Notes under the pieces: model-generated
Seen by the model: the letters and a program-made list of their open reading frames with translations, nothing else
What the model was told of the DNA's origin: nothing
The model's database searches: none
In this document: piece after piece, positions 10,577 to 20,577 of the stretch
Position numbering within the stretch: position 1 is the stretch's first letter
Layout: every line of letters starts with the position of its first letter
Assembly (NCBI GenBank): GCA_022376925.1
Contig: JAIOJX010000025.1
Span: 97,491,608-97,555,607 of the forward strand
Source: Tragulus kanchil
Taxonomy: Eukaryota; Chordata; Mammalia; Artiodactyla; Tragulidae
Direction of reading: 5' to 3'
Length of the DNA: 64,000 bases
Translations under genes and position numbers: made by a program

Positions 10577-11225
10577 TAAAGTGCATTTAAAATAATTAGG
10601 TGTTTTGATAGAAAAATAAATCTCAAAAATAACACTTCTATGGCCTAGCCTAAATTGTACATGAAGATTATTAATCACCTATCACAATTCCATGTTATTA
10701 TATCAAGAGAATCAAGAGAATAATAATTATATAGAATATTAGACTTGATTAGAAATATATCTGACATTGACAAATTAGTAAGACAAATTTTAAACACTAT
10801 ATGTAGTCAATTCCACTTTAAGATTATAGACATTACCTATAATTTACTTGTAGTAAAGTAGGAGATGACTGTTATTTTGTAGAGGGAAACAGACGATGTA
10901 AATATGTGAGGTGTGACAAGGGAAATAATCAATTTTCCAAAAAGAAATCACAGAGGATGGTCTTATGTTTGTGTCTTCAAACATTCATGTTAGTGTTGCA
11001 GTGTTTAGAAATACTGAATTGTCTGATTGATAGTAATTCAATACATAAGAGGAAGAGGCATATAAATCAATCACTAGTAAGTTCATTTCAGGAGGGACAC
11101 TCCTTCCAAATAACCAGACTAATTCTGTCTGTCAGAGAGTATCCATTCTAGTTTGTAGTTTCATGGAAAACTAGATTATCAGTATTTGGAATGTTTTTTG
11201 AAGAGCATGGGGATTTAAAGCAAAA
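10577..11225. other. Unique sequence, nothing recognised
   Basis: AT-rich. An 81-codon plus-strand frame at 10906-11151 has no recognisable domain. Confidence 0.5.
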
Positions 11226-11348
11226 GCAGCTGGTGAGTTTGGCCAGGATGAGTAGGTACCACTGTAAAGTGACTAGACAGTAAGTCTTTTTCTTCGACAT
11301 GGTATAGTTCTTTGGAAGTTACTTTCTAGATCTTGCAGTCAACCACAT

Positions 11349-11625
11349 TATTATTATTATTATTATTTTTGCCCAATTCTATTGGTCTTTCATTTATTTA
11401 TCATTCATCTTTGTTCTTTGGCCTGTGTGGGACTCCCATTACAGAGGTCTCTCTCGCTGCAGAGTAATGGCTCTGGGCGCATGTGCTCCAGAATGCTCGT
11501 TCGGTAGTTGGACACATAGGTCCAGCTGCTATGCGGCATGTGGAATCTTTCCAGGCCAGGGATTGAACCAGTGCCCCTTGCATTGCAAGGCATTGTCTCT
11601 CCCCACTGGACCACCAGGGAAGCCC
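11349..11625 (-). mobile_element. CHR-type SINE (variant form), D4 copy 1
   Basis: Reverse SINE ending in the tRNA-Glu-derived 'ggaccaccagggaagccc' and beginning with a (TTA)n/T-rich tail. The middle contains 'attggtctttcattt', 'tggctctgggcgcatg' and 'gtagttggacacat', blocks also present in the SINE at 48196-48530 but unlike the usual CHR middle. An 8-9 bp target-site duplication 'aaccacat' is at 11341-11348 and 11626-11633. Confidence 0.8.
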
Positions 11626-11909
11626 AACCACATCTTTTAATTCAGTCTTTGCTAAGATATAAAATTTTAATTTGTCACTTTCAAATTTAAATCCCAGTAT
11701 AGACAAGCCACGTAAATTATTTCTACATCACCTTCAGCAGTGTTCCAGATGTTCCCAACAGTTGTAAGCCACATATTTACAACTTAGCTTATGATCAGAT
11801 TTTTCTGATAATATTCAAAGTCTCAGAGAATCACTTTATTTATTGGCTTGTCTGTTTGTTTACCTATTTCTTATGAAGTACTCACCTCAAGGTCATCACT
11901 TTTTGCTTT

Positions 11910-12307
11910 ATTTTTTTTTAATTTTTATTTTGCTTTTTACTTTTACAGAGTTTTGTTATTTACAGATATGTATGATCCCAGATTAGTCATATGTATAACC
12001 CCCATATCCCACCCCTCCAAGTCATCGCACAACACCCCTGCAGGACACCTTTTTCTCAAAGCACAATGACAATAGCTATTTTTTTCACATATGATAGTAT
12101 AGGTTTTCATGCTACTTCCTTTACGCCTCCTACCCACTGTTCATACCCCACAATGTCCATATGTCTACTGTCCATGTCTGTTTTTCCAACACTTCACTGC
12201 ATGTGTTATCATTACCATCCTACTAGATTCCATATATGTGTGTTAGTATATTGTACTTGTCCATTGTATATATGTACCAGAGCTGCTTTATCCATTCATT
12301 CGTCGAT
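11910..12307 (-). mobile_element. L1 3' tail, extra copy from D4
   Basis: This is the 3' end of the minus-strand L1 (poly-T tail at about 11910, then 3' UTR) repeated by duplication D4. It is cut off at 12307 at the duplication edge. It is not an independent insertion, because the flanks are duplicated too. Confidence 0.85.
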
Positions 12308-12452
12308 TCAAAGTAGGTTTAACAAAAAAGCAGCTGGTGAGTTTGGCAAGGATGAGTAGGTACCACTGTAAAGTGACTAGACAGTAAGTCTTTTTCTTCG
12401 ACATGGTATAGTTCTTTGGAAGTTACTTTCTAGATCTTGCAGTCAACCACAT

Positions 12453-12729
12453 TATTATTATTATTATTATTTTTGCCCAATTCTATTGGTCTTTCATTTA
12501 TTTATCATTCATCTTTGTTCTTTGGCCTGTGTGGGACTCCCATTACAGAGGTCTCTCTCGCTGCAGAGTAATGGCTCTGGGCGCATGTGCTCCAGAATGC
12601 TCGCTCGGTAGTTGGACACATAGGTCCAGCTGCTATGCGGCATGTGGAATCTTTCCAGGCCAGGGATTGAACCAGTGCCCCTTGCATTGCAAGGCATTGT
12701 CTCTCCCCACTGGACCACCAGGGAAGCCC
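12453..12729 (-). mobile_element. CHR-type SINE (variant form), D4 copy 2
   Basis: Second copy of the SINE at 11349-11625, including its target-site duplication, produced by D4. Confidence 0.8.
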
Positions 12730-12999
12730 AACCACATCTTTTAATTCAGTCTTTGCTAAGATATAAAATTTTAATTTGTCACTTTCAAATTTAAATCCCA
12801 GTATAGACAAGCCACGTAAATTATTTCTACATCACCTTCAGCAGTGTTCCAGATGTTCCCAACAGTTGTAAGCCACATATTTACAACTTAGCTTATGATC
12901 AGATTTTTCTGATAATATTCAAAGTCTCAGAGAATCACTTTATTTATTGGCTTGTCTGTTTGTTTACCTATTTCTTATGAAGTACTCACCTCAAGGTCA

Positions 13000-13013
13000 T
13001 CACTTTTTGCTTT
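13000..13013. repeat. Probable L1 target-site duplication, 3' side
   Basis: The motif 'tcactttttgcttt' matches 'tcaccttttccttt' at 22152-22165 with two mismatches. Position and length fit an old L1 insertion. The same motif appears again at 11896-11909 because of D4. Confidence 0.6.
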
Positions 13014-13543
13014 ATTTTTTTTTAATTTTTATTTTGCTTTTTACTTTTACAGAGTTTTGTTATTTACAGATATGTATGATCCCAGATTAGTCATATGTAT
13101 AACCCCCATATCCCACCCCTCCAAGTCATCGCACAACACCCCTGCAGGACACCTTTTTCTCAAAGCACAATGACAATAGCTATTTTTTTCACATATGATA
13201 GTATAGGTTTTCATGCTACTTCCTTTACGCCTCCTACCCACTGTTCATACCCCACAATGTCCATATGTCTACTGTCCATGTCTGTTTTTCCAACACTTCA
13301 CTGCATGTGTTATCATTACCATCCTACTAGATTCCATATATGTGTGTTAGTATATTGTACTTGTCCATTGTATATATGTACCAGAGCTGCTTTATCCATT
13401 CATTCGTCGATGGGCATCTAGGTTGCTTCCATGTTCTAGCTATTGTATAGAGAGCTGCAATGAACATTGGGTACAGGTGCTTCTTTCAGATTTGATTTCA
13501 TCAGGGTATAAGCCTGTCGTATGGTGCTTCTATTTTTAGTTTT

Positions 13544-13954
13544 TTAAGAAATCTCCATACTGTCTCCCAATTCACATTCCCACCAGCAATGCAGGAGTGT
13601 TCCCTTTTCTCCGCACCCTCTCCAGCATTTATTGTCTGTAGATTTGTTGATGATGGCCATTCTGACGGGTGTGAGGTGATGTCTCATTGTAGTTTTGATT
13701 TGCATTTCTCTAATAACAAGCGAGGTTGAGCATTGTTTCATGTGCTTTTGGGCTATCTGTATGTCGTCTTTGGAGAGGTGTCTGTTTAGGTCCTTTTCCC
13801 ATTTTTTGATTGGGTTGTTCATTTTTCCGGTGCTGAGTTGTGTGAATTGCTTGTAGATTTTGGAGATTAATTCTTTGTCTGTTATTTCATTTGCTATGAT
13901 TTTCTCCCATTCTGTTGTCTGTTCAGCGTCTTTGTAGTTTCCTTTATTGTACAA
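13544..13954 (-). pseudogene. L1 ORF2 C-terminal fragment
   Basis: Open fragment of 136 residues from the end of L1 ORF2p. It contains the conserved [14 protein letters not shown] block, the [13 protein letters not shown] block, and the Cys-rich motif [20 protein letters not shown] that binds nucleic acid in L1 ORF2p. It is the true C-terminal end of the element. The upstream part is interrupted by duplication D5. Confidence 0.9.
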
Positions 13955-14203
13955 AAGCTTTTAAGTTTCACTAGGTCCCACATGTTAATTTTTGTTTTTA
14001 GTTCCTCTATTCTAATAGGTGGGTCAGAGAAGACCTTCCTTTGATTTATGTCATTGAGTAAAAGTTTTGCCTATATTCTCCTCTAAGTGTTTTATGGTTT
14101 CTGATCTTATATTTAGGTCTTTAATCCATTTTGAGTTGATCTTTGTGTATGGTGTCAGGGAATGTTCTAACTTCATTTTTTTGCATGTAGCTGTCCAATT
14201 TTC

Positions 14204-14635
14204 TCAGCACCACTTGTTGAAGAGGCTGTCTTTGTCCCATTTTATATTGTCACCTCCGTTGTCCAAAATAAGATACCCATAGGTGCATGGGCTTATCTCT
14301 GGGGTCTCTATCTTGTTCCATTGGTATTTATTGCTGTTTTTGTGCCAGTACCATACTGTCTGGATGACTGTTGCTTTGTAGTAGAGTCTGAAGTTGGGGA
14401 GGCTGATCCCTCCAGCTCCATTCTTCTTCCTCCGGATTGCTTTGGCTATTTGAGTTCTTTTGTGTTTCCATATAAACTGTGTTATTTTTTGGTGTAGTTC
14501 TGTTGGTATTTTGATAGGGATTGCACTGAATCTGTAGACGATATTTGGTAGTATGGTCATTTTCACAATATTGATTCTTCCGACCCAGGAACATGGAATA
14601 TCTCTCCATCTGTTTAAGTCTTTAATGTCTCTCAT
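14204..14635 (-). pseudogene. L1 ORF2 thumb/connector fragment (D5 copy 1)
   Basis: Open 143-residue piece of L1 ORF2p downstream of the reverse transcriptase core, with the conserved [14 protein letters not shown] and [17 protein letters not shown] blocks and ending DSLFNKWC. Repeated at 15265-15696 by D5. Confidence 0.88.
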
Positions 14636-14691
14636 GAGTGTCTTGTAATTTTCTGTGCACAGTTCTTTTGTTTATTTGCGTAGGTTTATTC

Positions 14692-15015
14692 CTAGGTATT
14701 TGATTCTTTTGGTTGCAATGGTGAAGGGGATTGCCTTTTTGATTTTGTTTTCTGATTTTTCATTGTTTGTGTAATAACAAGCGAGGTTGAGCATTGTTTC
14801 ATGTGCTTTTGGGCTATCTGTATGTCGTCTTTGGAGAGGTGTCTGTTTAGGTCCTTTTCCCATTTTTTGATTGGGTTGTTCATTTTTCCGGTGCTGAGTT
14901 GTGTGAATTGCTTGTAGATTTTGGAGATTAATTCTTTGTCTGTTATTTCATTTGCTATGATTTTCTCCCATTCTGTTGTCTGTTCAGCGTCTTTGTAGTT
15001 TCCTTTATTGTACAA
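14692..15015 (-). pseudogene. Chimeric L1 ORF2 frame across D5 junction
   Basis: A 107-codon frame that starts in the ORF2 C-terminal region ([18 protein letters not shown]...) and at the D5 join (about 14772) runs into reverse-transcriptase-proximal sequence (...[12 protein letters not shown]). The order is impossible in a normal L1. It exists only because of the tandem duplication. Confidence 0.8.
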
Positions 15016-15264
15016 AAGCTTTTAAGTTTCACTAGGTCCCACATGTTAATTTTTGTTTTTAGTTCCTCTATTCTAATAGGTGGGTCAGAGAAGACCTTCC
15101 TTTGATTTATGTCATTGAGTAAAAGTTTTGCCTATATTCTCCTCTAAGTGTTTTATGGTTTCTGATCTTATATTTAGGTCTTTAATCCATTTTGAGTTGA
15201 TCTTTGTGTATGGTGTCAGGGAATGTTCTAACTTCATTTTTTTGCATGTAGCTGTCCAATTTTC

Positions 15265-15696
15265 TCAGCACCACTTGTTGAAGAGGCTGTCTTTGTCCCA
15301 TTTTATATTGTCACCTCCGTTGTCCAAAATAAGATACCCATAGGTGCATGGGCTTATCTCTGGGGTCTCTATCTTGTTCCATTGGTATTTATTGCTGTTT
15401 TTGTGCCAGTACCATACTGTCTGGATGACTGTTGCTTTGTAGTAGAGTCTGAAGTTGGGGAGGCTGATCCCTCCAGCTCCATTCTTCTTCCTCCGGATTG
15501 CTTTGGCTATTTGAGTTCTTTTGTGTTTCCATATAAACTGTGTTATTTTTTGGTGTAGTTCTGTTGGTATTTTGATAGGGATTGCACTGAATCTGTAGAC
15601 GATATTTGGTAGTATGGTCATTTTCACAATATTGATTCTTCCGACCCAGGAACATGGAATATCTCTCCATCTGTTTAAGTCTTTAATGTCTCTCAT
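15265..15696 (-). pseudogene. L1 ORF2 thumb/connector fragment (D5 copy 2)
   Basis: Same 143-residue sequence as 14204-14635, in the copy contiguous with the upstream reverse transcriptase. Confidence 0.88.
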
Positions 15697-15732
15697 GAGT
15701 GTCTTGTAATTTTCTGTGCACAGTTCTTTTGT

Positions 15733-16593
15733 TTATTTGCGTAGGTTTATTCCTAGGTATTTGATTCTTTTGGTTGCAATGGTGAAGGGGATTGCCTTTT
15801 TGATTTTGTTTTCTGATTTTTCGTTGTTTGTGTATAGGAATGTCAGTGATTTCTGTGTATTGATTTTGTATCCTGTGACTTTGCTGAATTCATAGATTAG
15901 CTCTAGTAGTTTTGTAATAGTGTCTTTGGGATTTTCTATGTATAATATCATGTTGTCTGTAAACAGAGAGAGTTTAACTTCTTCCTTTCCAATCTGGATT
16001 CCTTTTATTTGTTTTTCTTCTCTTATTGCTGTTGGTAGAACTTCCAAGACTATGTTGAATAGTAGTGGTGAAAGTGGACACCCCTGTCTTGTTCCTGATC
16101 TTTGAGGGAATGCTTTCAGCTTTTCACCATTGAGAATAATGTTTGCCGAGGTCTTCTCATATGTGGCTTTCACTTTGTTGGGATAGAATCTTTCTATACC
16201 CATTTTTTGAGAAGTTTTTATCATAAATGGGTGTTGGATTTTGTCAAAGAGTTTTTCTGCATCTGTTGAGATGATCATGTGATTTTTGTCTCTCAGTTTG
16301 TTGACATGGTGTACCACATTGATTGATTTGTGGATACTGAAGAATCCTTGCAAGCCTGGGATGAACCCAACTTGATCATGATGTATGAGCTTTTTGATGT
16401 GTTGAATTCTGTTTGCTAGAATTTTGTTGAAGATTTTGGCGTCTAAATTCATCGGTGAAATTGGCCTATGATTTTCTTTTTTTGTGTTATCATTGCCTGA
16501 CTTTGGTGTCAGAGTGATGGCGGCCTCATAGAATGTGTTTGGAAGTGTTCCTTCCTGTGCAATTTTTTGGAAGTGTTTTAGAAGGACAGGCAT
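15733..16593 (-). pseudogene. L1 ORF2 reverse transcriptase domain, catalytically damaged
   Basis: Open 286-residue fragment of the L1 reverse transcriptase. In order it shows [50 protein letters not shown] (first catalytic Asp region), [18 protein letters not shown], the catalytic loop, and IKYLGINL. The catalytic loop, FADD in active L1s, reads FTDN here ([16 protein letters not shown]), so the second metal-binding Asp is lost. A break of about 260 bases separates it from the endonuclease frame at 16852-18060. Dead enzyme. Confidence 0.92.
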
Positions 16594-16851
16594 TAGCTCT
16601 TCTTTAAATGTTAGGTAGAATTCGCCTGTGAAACCCTCTGGCCCTGGGCTTTTATTTTTGGGTAGATTTTGATCATAAAGTCAATTTCTGCACTTGTGAT
16701 TGGCTTGTTCATAGTTTCTATTTCTTCCTGGCTCAGTTTTAGGAGATTAACCTTCTCCAAGAAACTGTCCATTTCTTCCAGGTTGTCCAGTTTGTTGCCA
16801 TAGAGCTGTTCATAATAGTCTCTTATAATCCTTTTTCTGCATTATCTGTTG

Positions 16852-18060
16852 TCATCTTTCCTTTATCATTTTGGATTTTGTTGATCTGGTTCTTTTCCTT
16901 TTCTTGATGAGTCTGGCTACTGGTATGTCAATTTTATTAATCTTTTCAAATAACCAGCTTTTTGTTTTATTTATCTTAACTATTGTTTCTTTCATTTGTT
17001 TTTCATTTATTTCTGCTCTGATCTTTAGGATTTCTCTTCTGGCGACTTTGGGATGTTTTTGTTCTTCTGCCTCCAATTGTTTTAAGCATAAGGTTATGTT
17101 GTCTGTTTGAGATTTTCCTAGTTTCTTGAGGTAGGATTGTATTGCTATAAACTTCCCTCTTAGAACTGCTTTTGCAGTATCCCATAGGTTTTGCATGGTC
17201 ATGTGTTCATTGTCATTTTCTTCTAGGAATTTTTTTATTTCTCCTTTGATTTGCTTGGTAATCAGTTGGTTTTTTAGGTATGTGTTGTTTAATCTCCATG
17301 TGTTTGTGTTTTTAGCGTTTTTTTTTTTTTTCCTGTAGTTGATCTCTAGGCTCACTGCATTGTGGTTCGAGAAGATGGTTGATATAATTTCAATTTTCTT
17401 GAATTGACTGAGGTTTGATTTGCAGCCCAAGATGTGGTCTATCCTGCAGAGTGTTCCATGGGCACTTGAGAAGAAAGTGTATTCTGCTTTTGGATAGAAG
17501 GTCCTAAAGATATCCATGAGGTCCATCTCTTCTAGTGTGGCATTTAAGGCTTGCATTTCTTTATTAATTTTCTGTTTTGATGATCTGTCCATTGGTGTGA
17601 GAGGAGTGTTTAAGTCTCCTACTATGATTGTGTTAGTGTCAATGTCTTCTTTTATGTCTGAAAGTGTTTGTCTTATGTATTGGGGTGCTCCTGTGTTGGG
17701 TGCATAGATATTTATGATTGTTATGTCTTCTTCTTGGATCGATCCCTTGATCATGATGTAGTGTCCTGCCTTGTCTCTTCTAATCTTCTTTATTTTGAGA
17801 TCTATTTTGTCTGATATGAGGATTGTTACTCCAGCTTTCTTTTGATTTCCATTTGCATGGAATATCTTTTTCCAGCCTCTCACTTTCAGTCTATGAGTGT
17901 CTCTAGGTCTGAGGTGAGTTTCCTGTAGGCAGCATATGTATGGGTCTTGCTTTTGAATCCATTCAGCCACTCTGTGTCTTTTGGTTGGGGCATATAGTAC
18001 ATTTACATTTAACGTAATTATTGATACTAATGATCCTATTGTCATCTTCTTAGATGTCAT
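16852..18060 (-). pseudogene. L1 ORF2 N-terminus: AP-like endonuclease domain
   Basis: Open 402-residue frame starting at a plausible ORF2 ATG (18060). The endonuclease domain occupies about residues 1-240: CCLQETH (catalytic Glu), GHYIMIKGS, IYAPNTGAPQYI, VGDLNTPL (Asp and Asn of the active site), SSAHGTLCRIDHILG, and SNHNAVSLEI where active L1s have S-D-H. The Asp-to-Asn change next to the catalytic His should impair cleavage. After it come linker blocks (NLWDTAKAVLRGKFIAIQ, KSWLFEKINKID). The frame ends at 16852 before the reverse transcriptase, so ORF2 is broken. Confidence 0.93.
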
Positions 18061-18277
18061 GATTTTTGTTTTGTAGATATTCTTCTTCTTTTATGCTTGT
18101 TGTCTATATAAGTGCTTTAAACACTTGCTGTCAGGCTAGTTTGGCGTTACTAAATTCTTTTAATTTTTGCTTATCTGTAAAGCTTCTGATTCCTCCATCA
18201 ATTTTGAATGAGATCTTTGAAAGGTAGAGTATTCTTGGTTGCAGATTATTCTGTTTCAGTGCTTTAAATATGTCTCG

Positions 18278-18652
18278 TCATTCCCTTCTGGCCTGCGGAG
18301 TTTCTGTTAAAAGATCAGCTGTTACATGTATGGGGTTTCCCTTGTATGTCACTAGTTGCTTTTCCCTTGCTGCTTTGAGAATTCTGTCTTTGTGTTTAAT
18401 CTGTGTTAGCTTCATTAATATATGTCTTGGTGAGTTTATTCTTGGGTTTATTCTGTATGGTACTCTTTGCACTTCTTGGACTTGATTGACCATTTCTATT
18501 CCCATGTTGGGGAAATTTTCAGCTATAATCTCTTCAAAATTTTTCTCATATCCTTTCTTTTCTTCTTCTTCTTCTGGAACCCCTATAATTTGAATATTGG
18601 TGTGTTTGATATTATCCCAGAGGTCTCTGAGGCTATCCTCTGCTCTTTTCAT
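18278..18652 (-). pseudogene. L1 ORF1p RRM and C-terminal domain fragment
   Basis: Open 124-residue piece of ORF1p, the RNA-binding chaperone of L1. It holds the RRM (LRDLWDNIKHTNIQIIGVPE), IIAENFPNMG, the PRHILMKLTQIKHKDRIL block and the C-terminal REKQLVTYKGNPI / TADLLTETPQARRE blocks. A frameshift or stop between 18653 and 18754 separates it from the coiled-coil part upstream. Confidence 0.9.
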
Positions 18653-18753
18653 TCTTTGAGCTAGATTCTGTTTTTCAGCAGTTACTTCTACCTTTCTATC
18701 TCCCAGCTCACTTACCTGGTCTTCTGTCTCAGATACTCTGCTCTTGACTCCTT

Positions 18754-19008
18754 CTACAGTGTTTTAAGTTCAGCAATTGAGTTGTTTGTCTCCGTTTGCT
18801 GTTTTTGAAGTTCTTGTATTTCTTTATTCAGTGTGTTAGTTGCTTCTTGCAATTTCTCTGACATTTTGTTTTCGGTGTTTTGGATCATCTTTACTATCAT
18901 TCTTCTGAATTTGCTTTCAGAAAGCTCAATTAATTTCTCTTCGTTTATTTGAACTTGTGTGTTTGTAGATTGTTCCTTCACTTGTGTGGTATTTTTCTTC
19001 TGTTTCAT
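18754..19008 (-). pseudogene. L1 ORF1p coiled-coil fragment
   Basis: Open 84-residue frame rich in Glu, Lys, Asn and Gln with heptad-like spacing (KLIELSESKFRRMIVKMIQN, TLNKEIQELQKQQ), as expected for the ORF1p trimerisation coiled coil. It lies directly upstream, in L1 sense, of the RRM fragment. Confidence 0.8.
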
Positions 19009-19461
19009 TGGTATTATTATTTTTTTTAACTATCTATGTTTCCTTTTCCCAGACTTTGAGTTGCATCTGTCAGTATCTGTTGTTTGGATGAGGCATCTTA
19101 TTCCTGGTGATGCTGATAGTTGGTTGATGTCTGAACTTGTAGCAAGTGCTTACCTTTGTTGGAGTTCTCTCTGTTTAATGCTCTTTAGTGTTAGGTGTTC
19201 TCTGGTATTGTAGAGTTTTGGAGTCAGTGCTCCCTCCCTAGAGCCCCTGGACTTGTTGCCTGACCAGGGAATGAAGATTTCATGGCTGGTTTGTTATGGC
19301 ATTAAAACATATATATGTAAATGAGAAACAGAAGGTATACCTTTGACAAATGGCAATTAAACTATCATGCCAATACTATCTAGCATAACAAATTATACAC
19401 ACAAACATATACTGCCATAACATAACCCAAACATTACAACAAAAAAATACAGTATAATATG

Positions 19462-19752
19462 TTAGCATGGCGAATAGAGAATTCTGTCTTTGTGTTTAAT
19501 CTGTGTTAGCTTCATTAATATATGTCTTGGTGAGTTTATTCTTGGGTTTATTCTGTATGGTACTCTTTGCACTTCTTGGACTTGATTGACCATTTCTATT
19601 CCCATGTTGGGGAAATTTTCAGCTATAATCTCTTCAAAATTTTTCTCATATCCTTTCTTTTCTTCTTCTTCTTCTGGAACCCCTATAATTTGAATATTGG
19701 TGTGTTTGATATTATCCCAGAGGTCTCTGAGGCTATCCTCTGCTCTTTTCAT
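19462..19752 (-). pseudogene. L1 ORF1p RRM fragment, D6 copy 2 (truncated)
   Basis: Repeat of the 18278-18652 frame. It is cut at the D6 junction after KHKDRIL, where the frame runs into 5' UTR sequence, so the C-terminal domain is missing. Confidence 0.85.
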
Positions 19753-19853
19753 TCTTTGAGCTAGATTCTGTTTTTCAGCAGTTACTTCTACCTTTCTATC
19801 TCCCAGCTCACTTACCTGGTCTTCTGTCTCAGATACTCTGCTCTTGACTCCTT

Positions 19854-20108
19854 CTACAGTGTTTTAAGTTCAGCAATTGAGTTGTTTGTCTCCGTTTGCT
19901 GTTTTTGAAGTTCTTGTATTTCTTTATTCAGTGTGTTAGTTGCTTCTTGCAATTTCTCTGACATTTTGTTTTCGGTGTTTTGGATCATCTTTACTATCAT
20001 TCTTCTGAATTTGCTTTCAGAAAGCTCAATTAATTTCTCTTCGTTTATTTGAACTTGTGTGTTTGTAGATTGTTCCTTCACTTGTGTGGTATTTTTCTTC
20101 TGTTTCAT
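19854..20108 (-). pseudogene. L1 ORF1p coiled-coil fragment, D6 copy 2
   Basis: Same 84-residue sequence as 18754-19008, repeated by D6. Confidence 0.8.
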
Positions 20109-20577
20109 TGGTATTATTATTTTTTTTAACTATCTATGTTTCCTTTTCCCAGACTTTGAGTTGCATCTGTCAGTATCTGTTGTTTGGATGAGGCATCTTA
20201 TTCCTGGTGATGCTGATAGTTGGTTGATGTCTGAACTTGTACGCAAGTGCTTACCTTTGTTGGAGTTCTCTCTGTTTAATGCTCTTTAGTGTTAGGTGTT
20301 CTCTGGTATTGTAGAGTTTTGGAGTCAGTGCTCCCTCCCTAGAGCCCCTGGACTTGTTGCCTGACCAGGGAATGAAGATTTCATGGCTGGTTTGTTATGG
20401 CATTAAAACATATATATGTAAATGAGAAACAGAAGGTATACCTTTGACAAATGGCAATTAAACTATCATGCCAATACTATCTAGCATAACAAATTATACA
20501 CACAAACATATACTGCCATAACATAACCCAAACATTACAACAAAAAAATACAGTATAATATGTTAGCATGGCGAATA

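Larger units (their letters stand above)
11226..13411 (+). repeat. Direct duplication D4 (period 1104)
   Basis: Copy 1 is 11226-12307 and copy 2 is 12330-13411, with about 20 bases of unmatched sequence between them (12308-12329). The unit spans a complete CHR SINE and the 3' tail of the large L1. Only scattered single-base differences are seen (for example cgttcgg against cgctcgg near 11498/12602). Confidence 0.95.
13711..15832 (+). repeat. Direct duplication D5 inside L1 (period 1061)
   Basis: Copy 1 is 13711-14771 and copy 2 is 14772-15832, joined without filler at a 'gta'/'cta' point. The unit covers the distal third of L1 ORF2. Normal L1 order is restored on both sides, so this happened after L1 insertion or is an assembly effect. 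I saw one difference (cattg at 14761 against cgttg near 15822). Confidence 0.95.
18377..20577 (+). repeat. Direct duplication D6 inside L1 (period 1100)
   Basis: Copy 1 is 18377-19476 and copy 2 is 19477-20577, joined without filler at a shared 'gaga'. The unit covers most of ORF1 and the proximal 5' UTR. I saw one inserted base (gtagcaag near 19140 against gtacgcaag near 20240). L1 order is normal on both outer sides. Confidence 0.95.
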
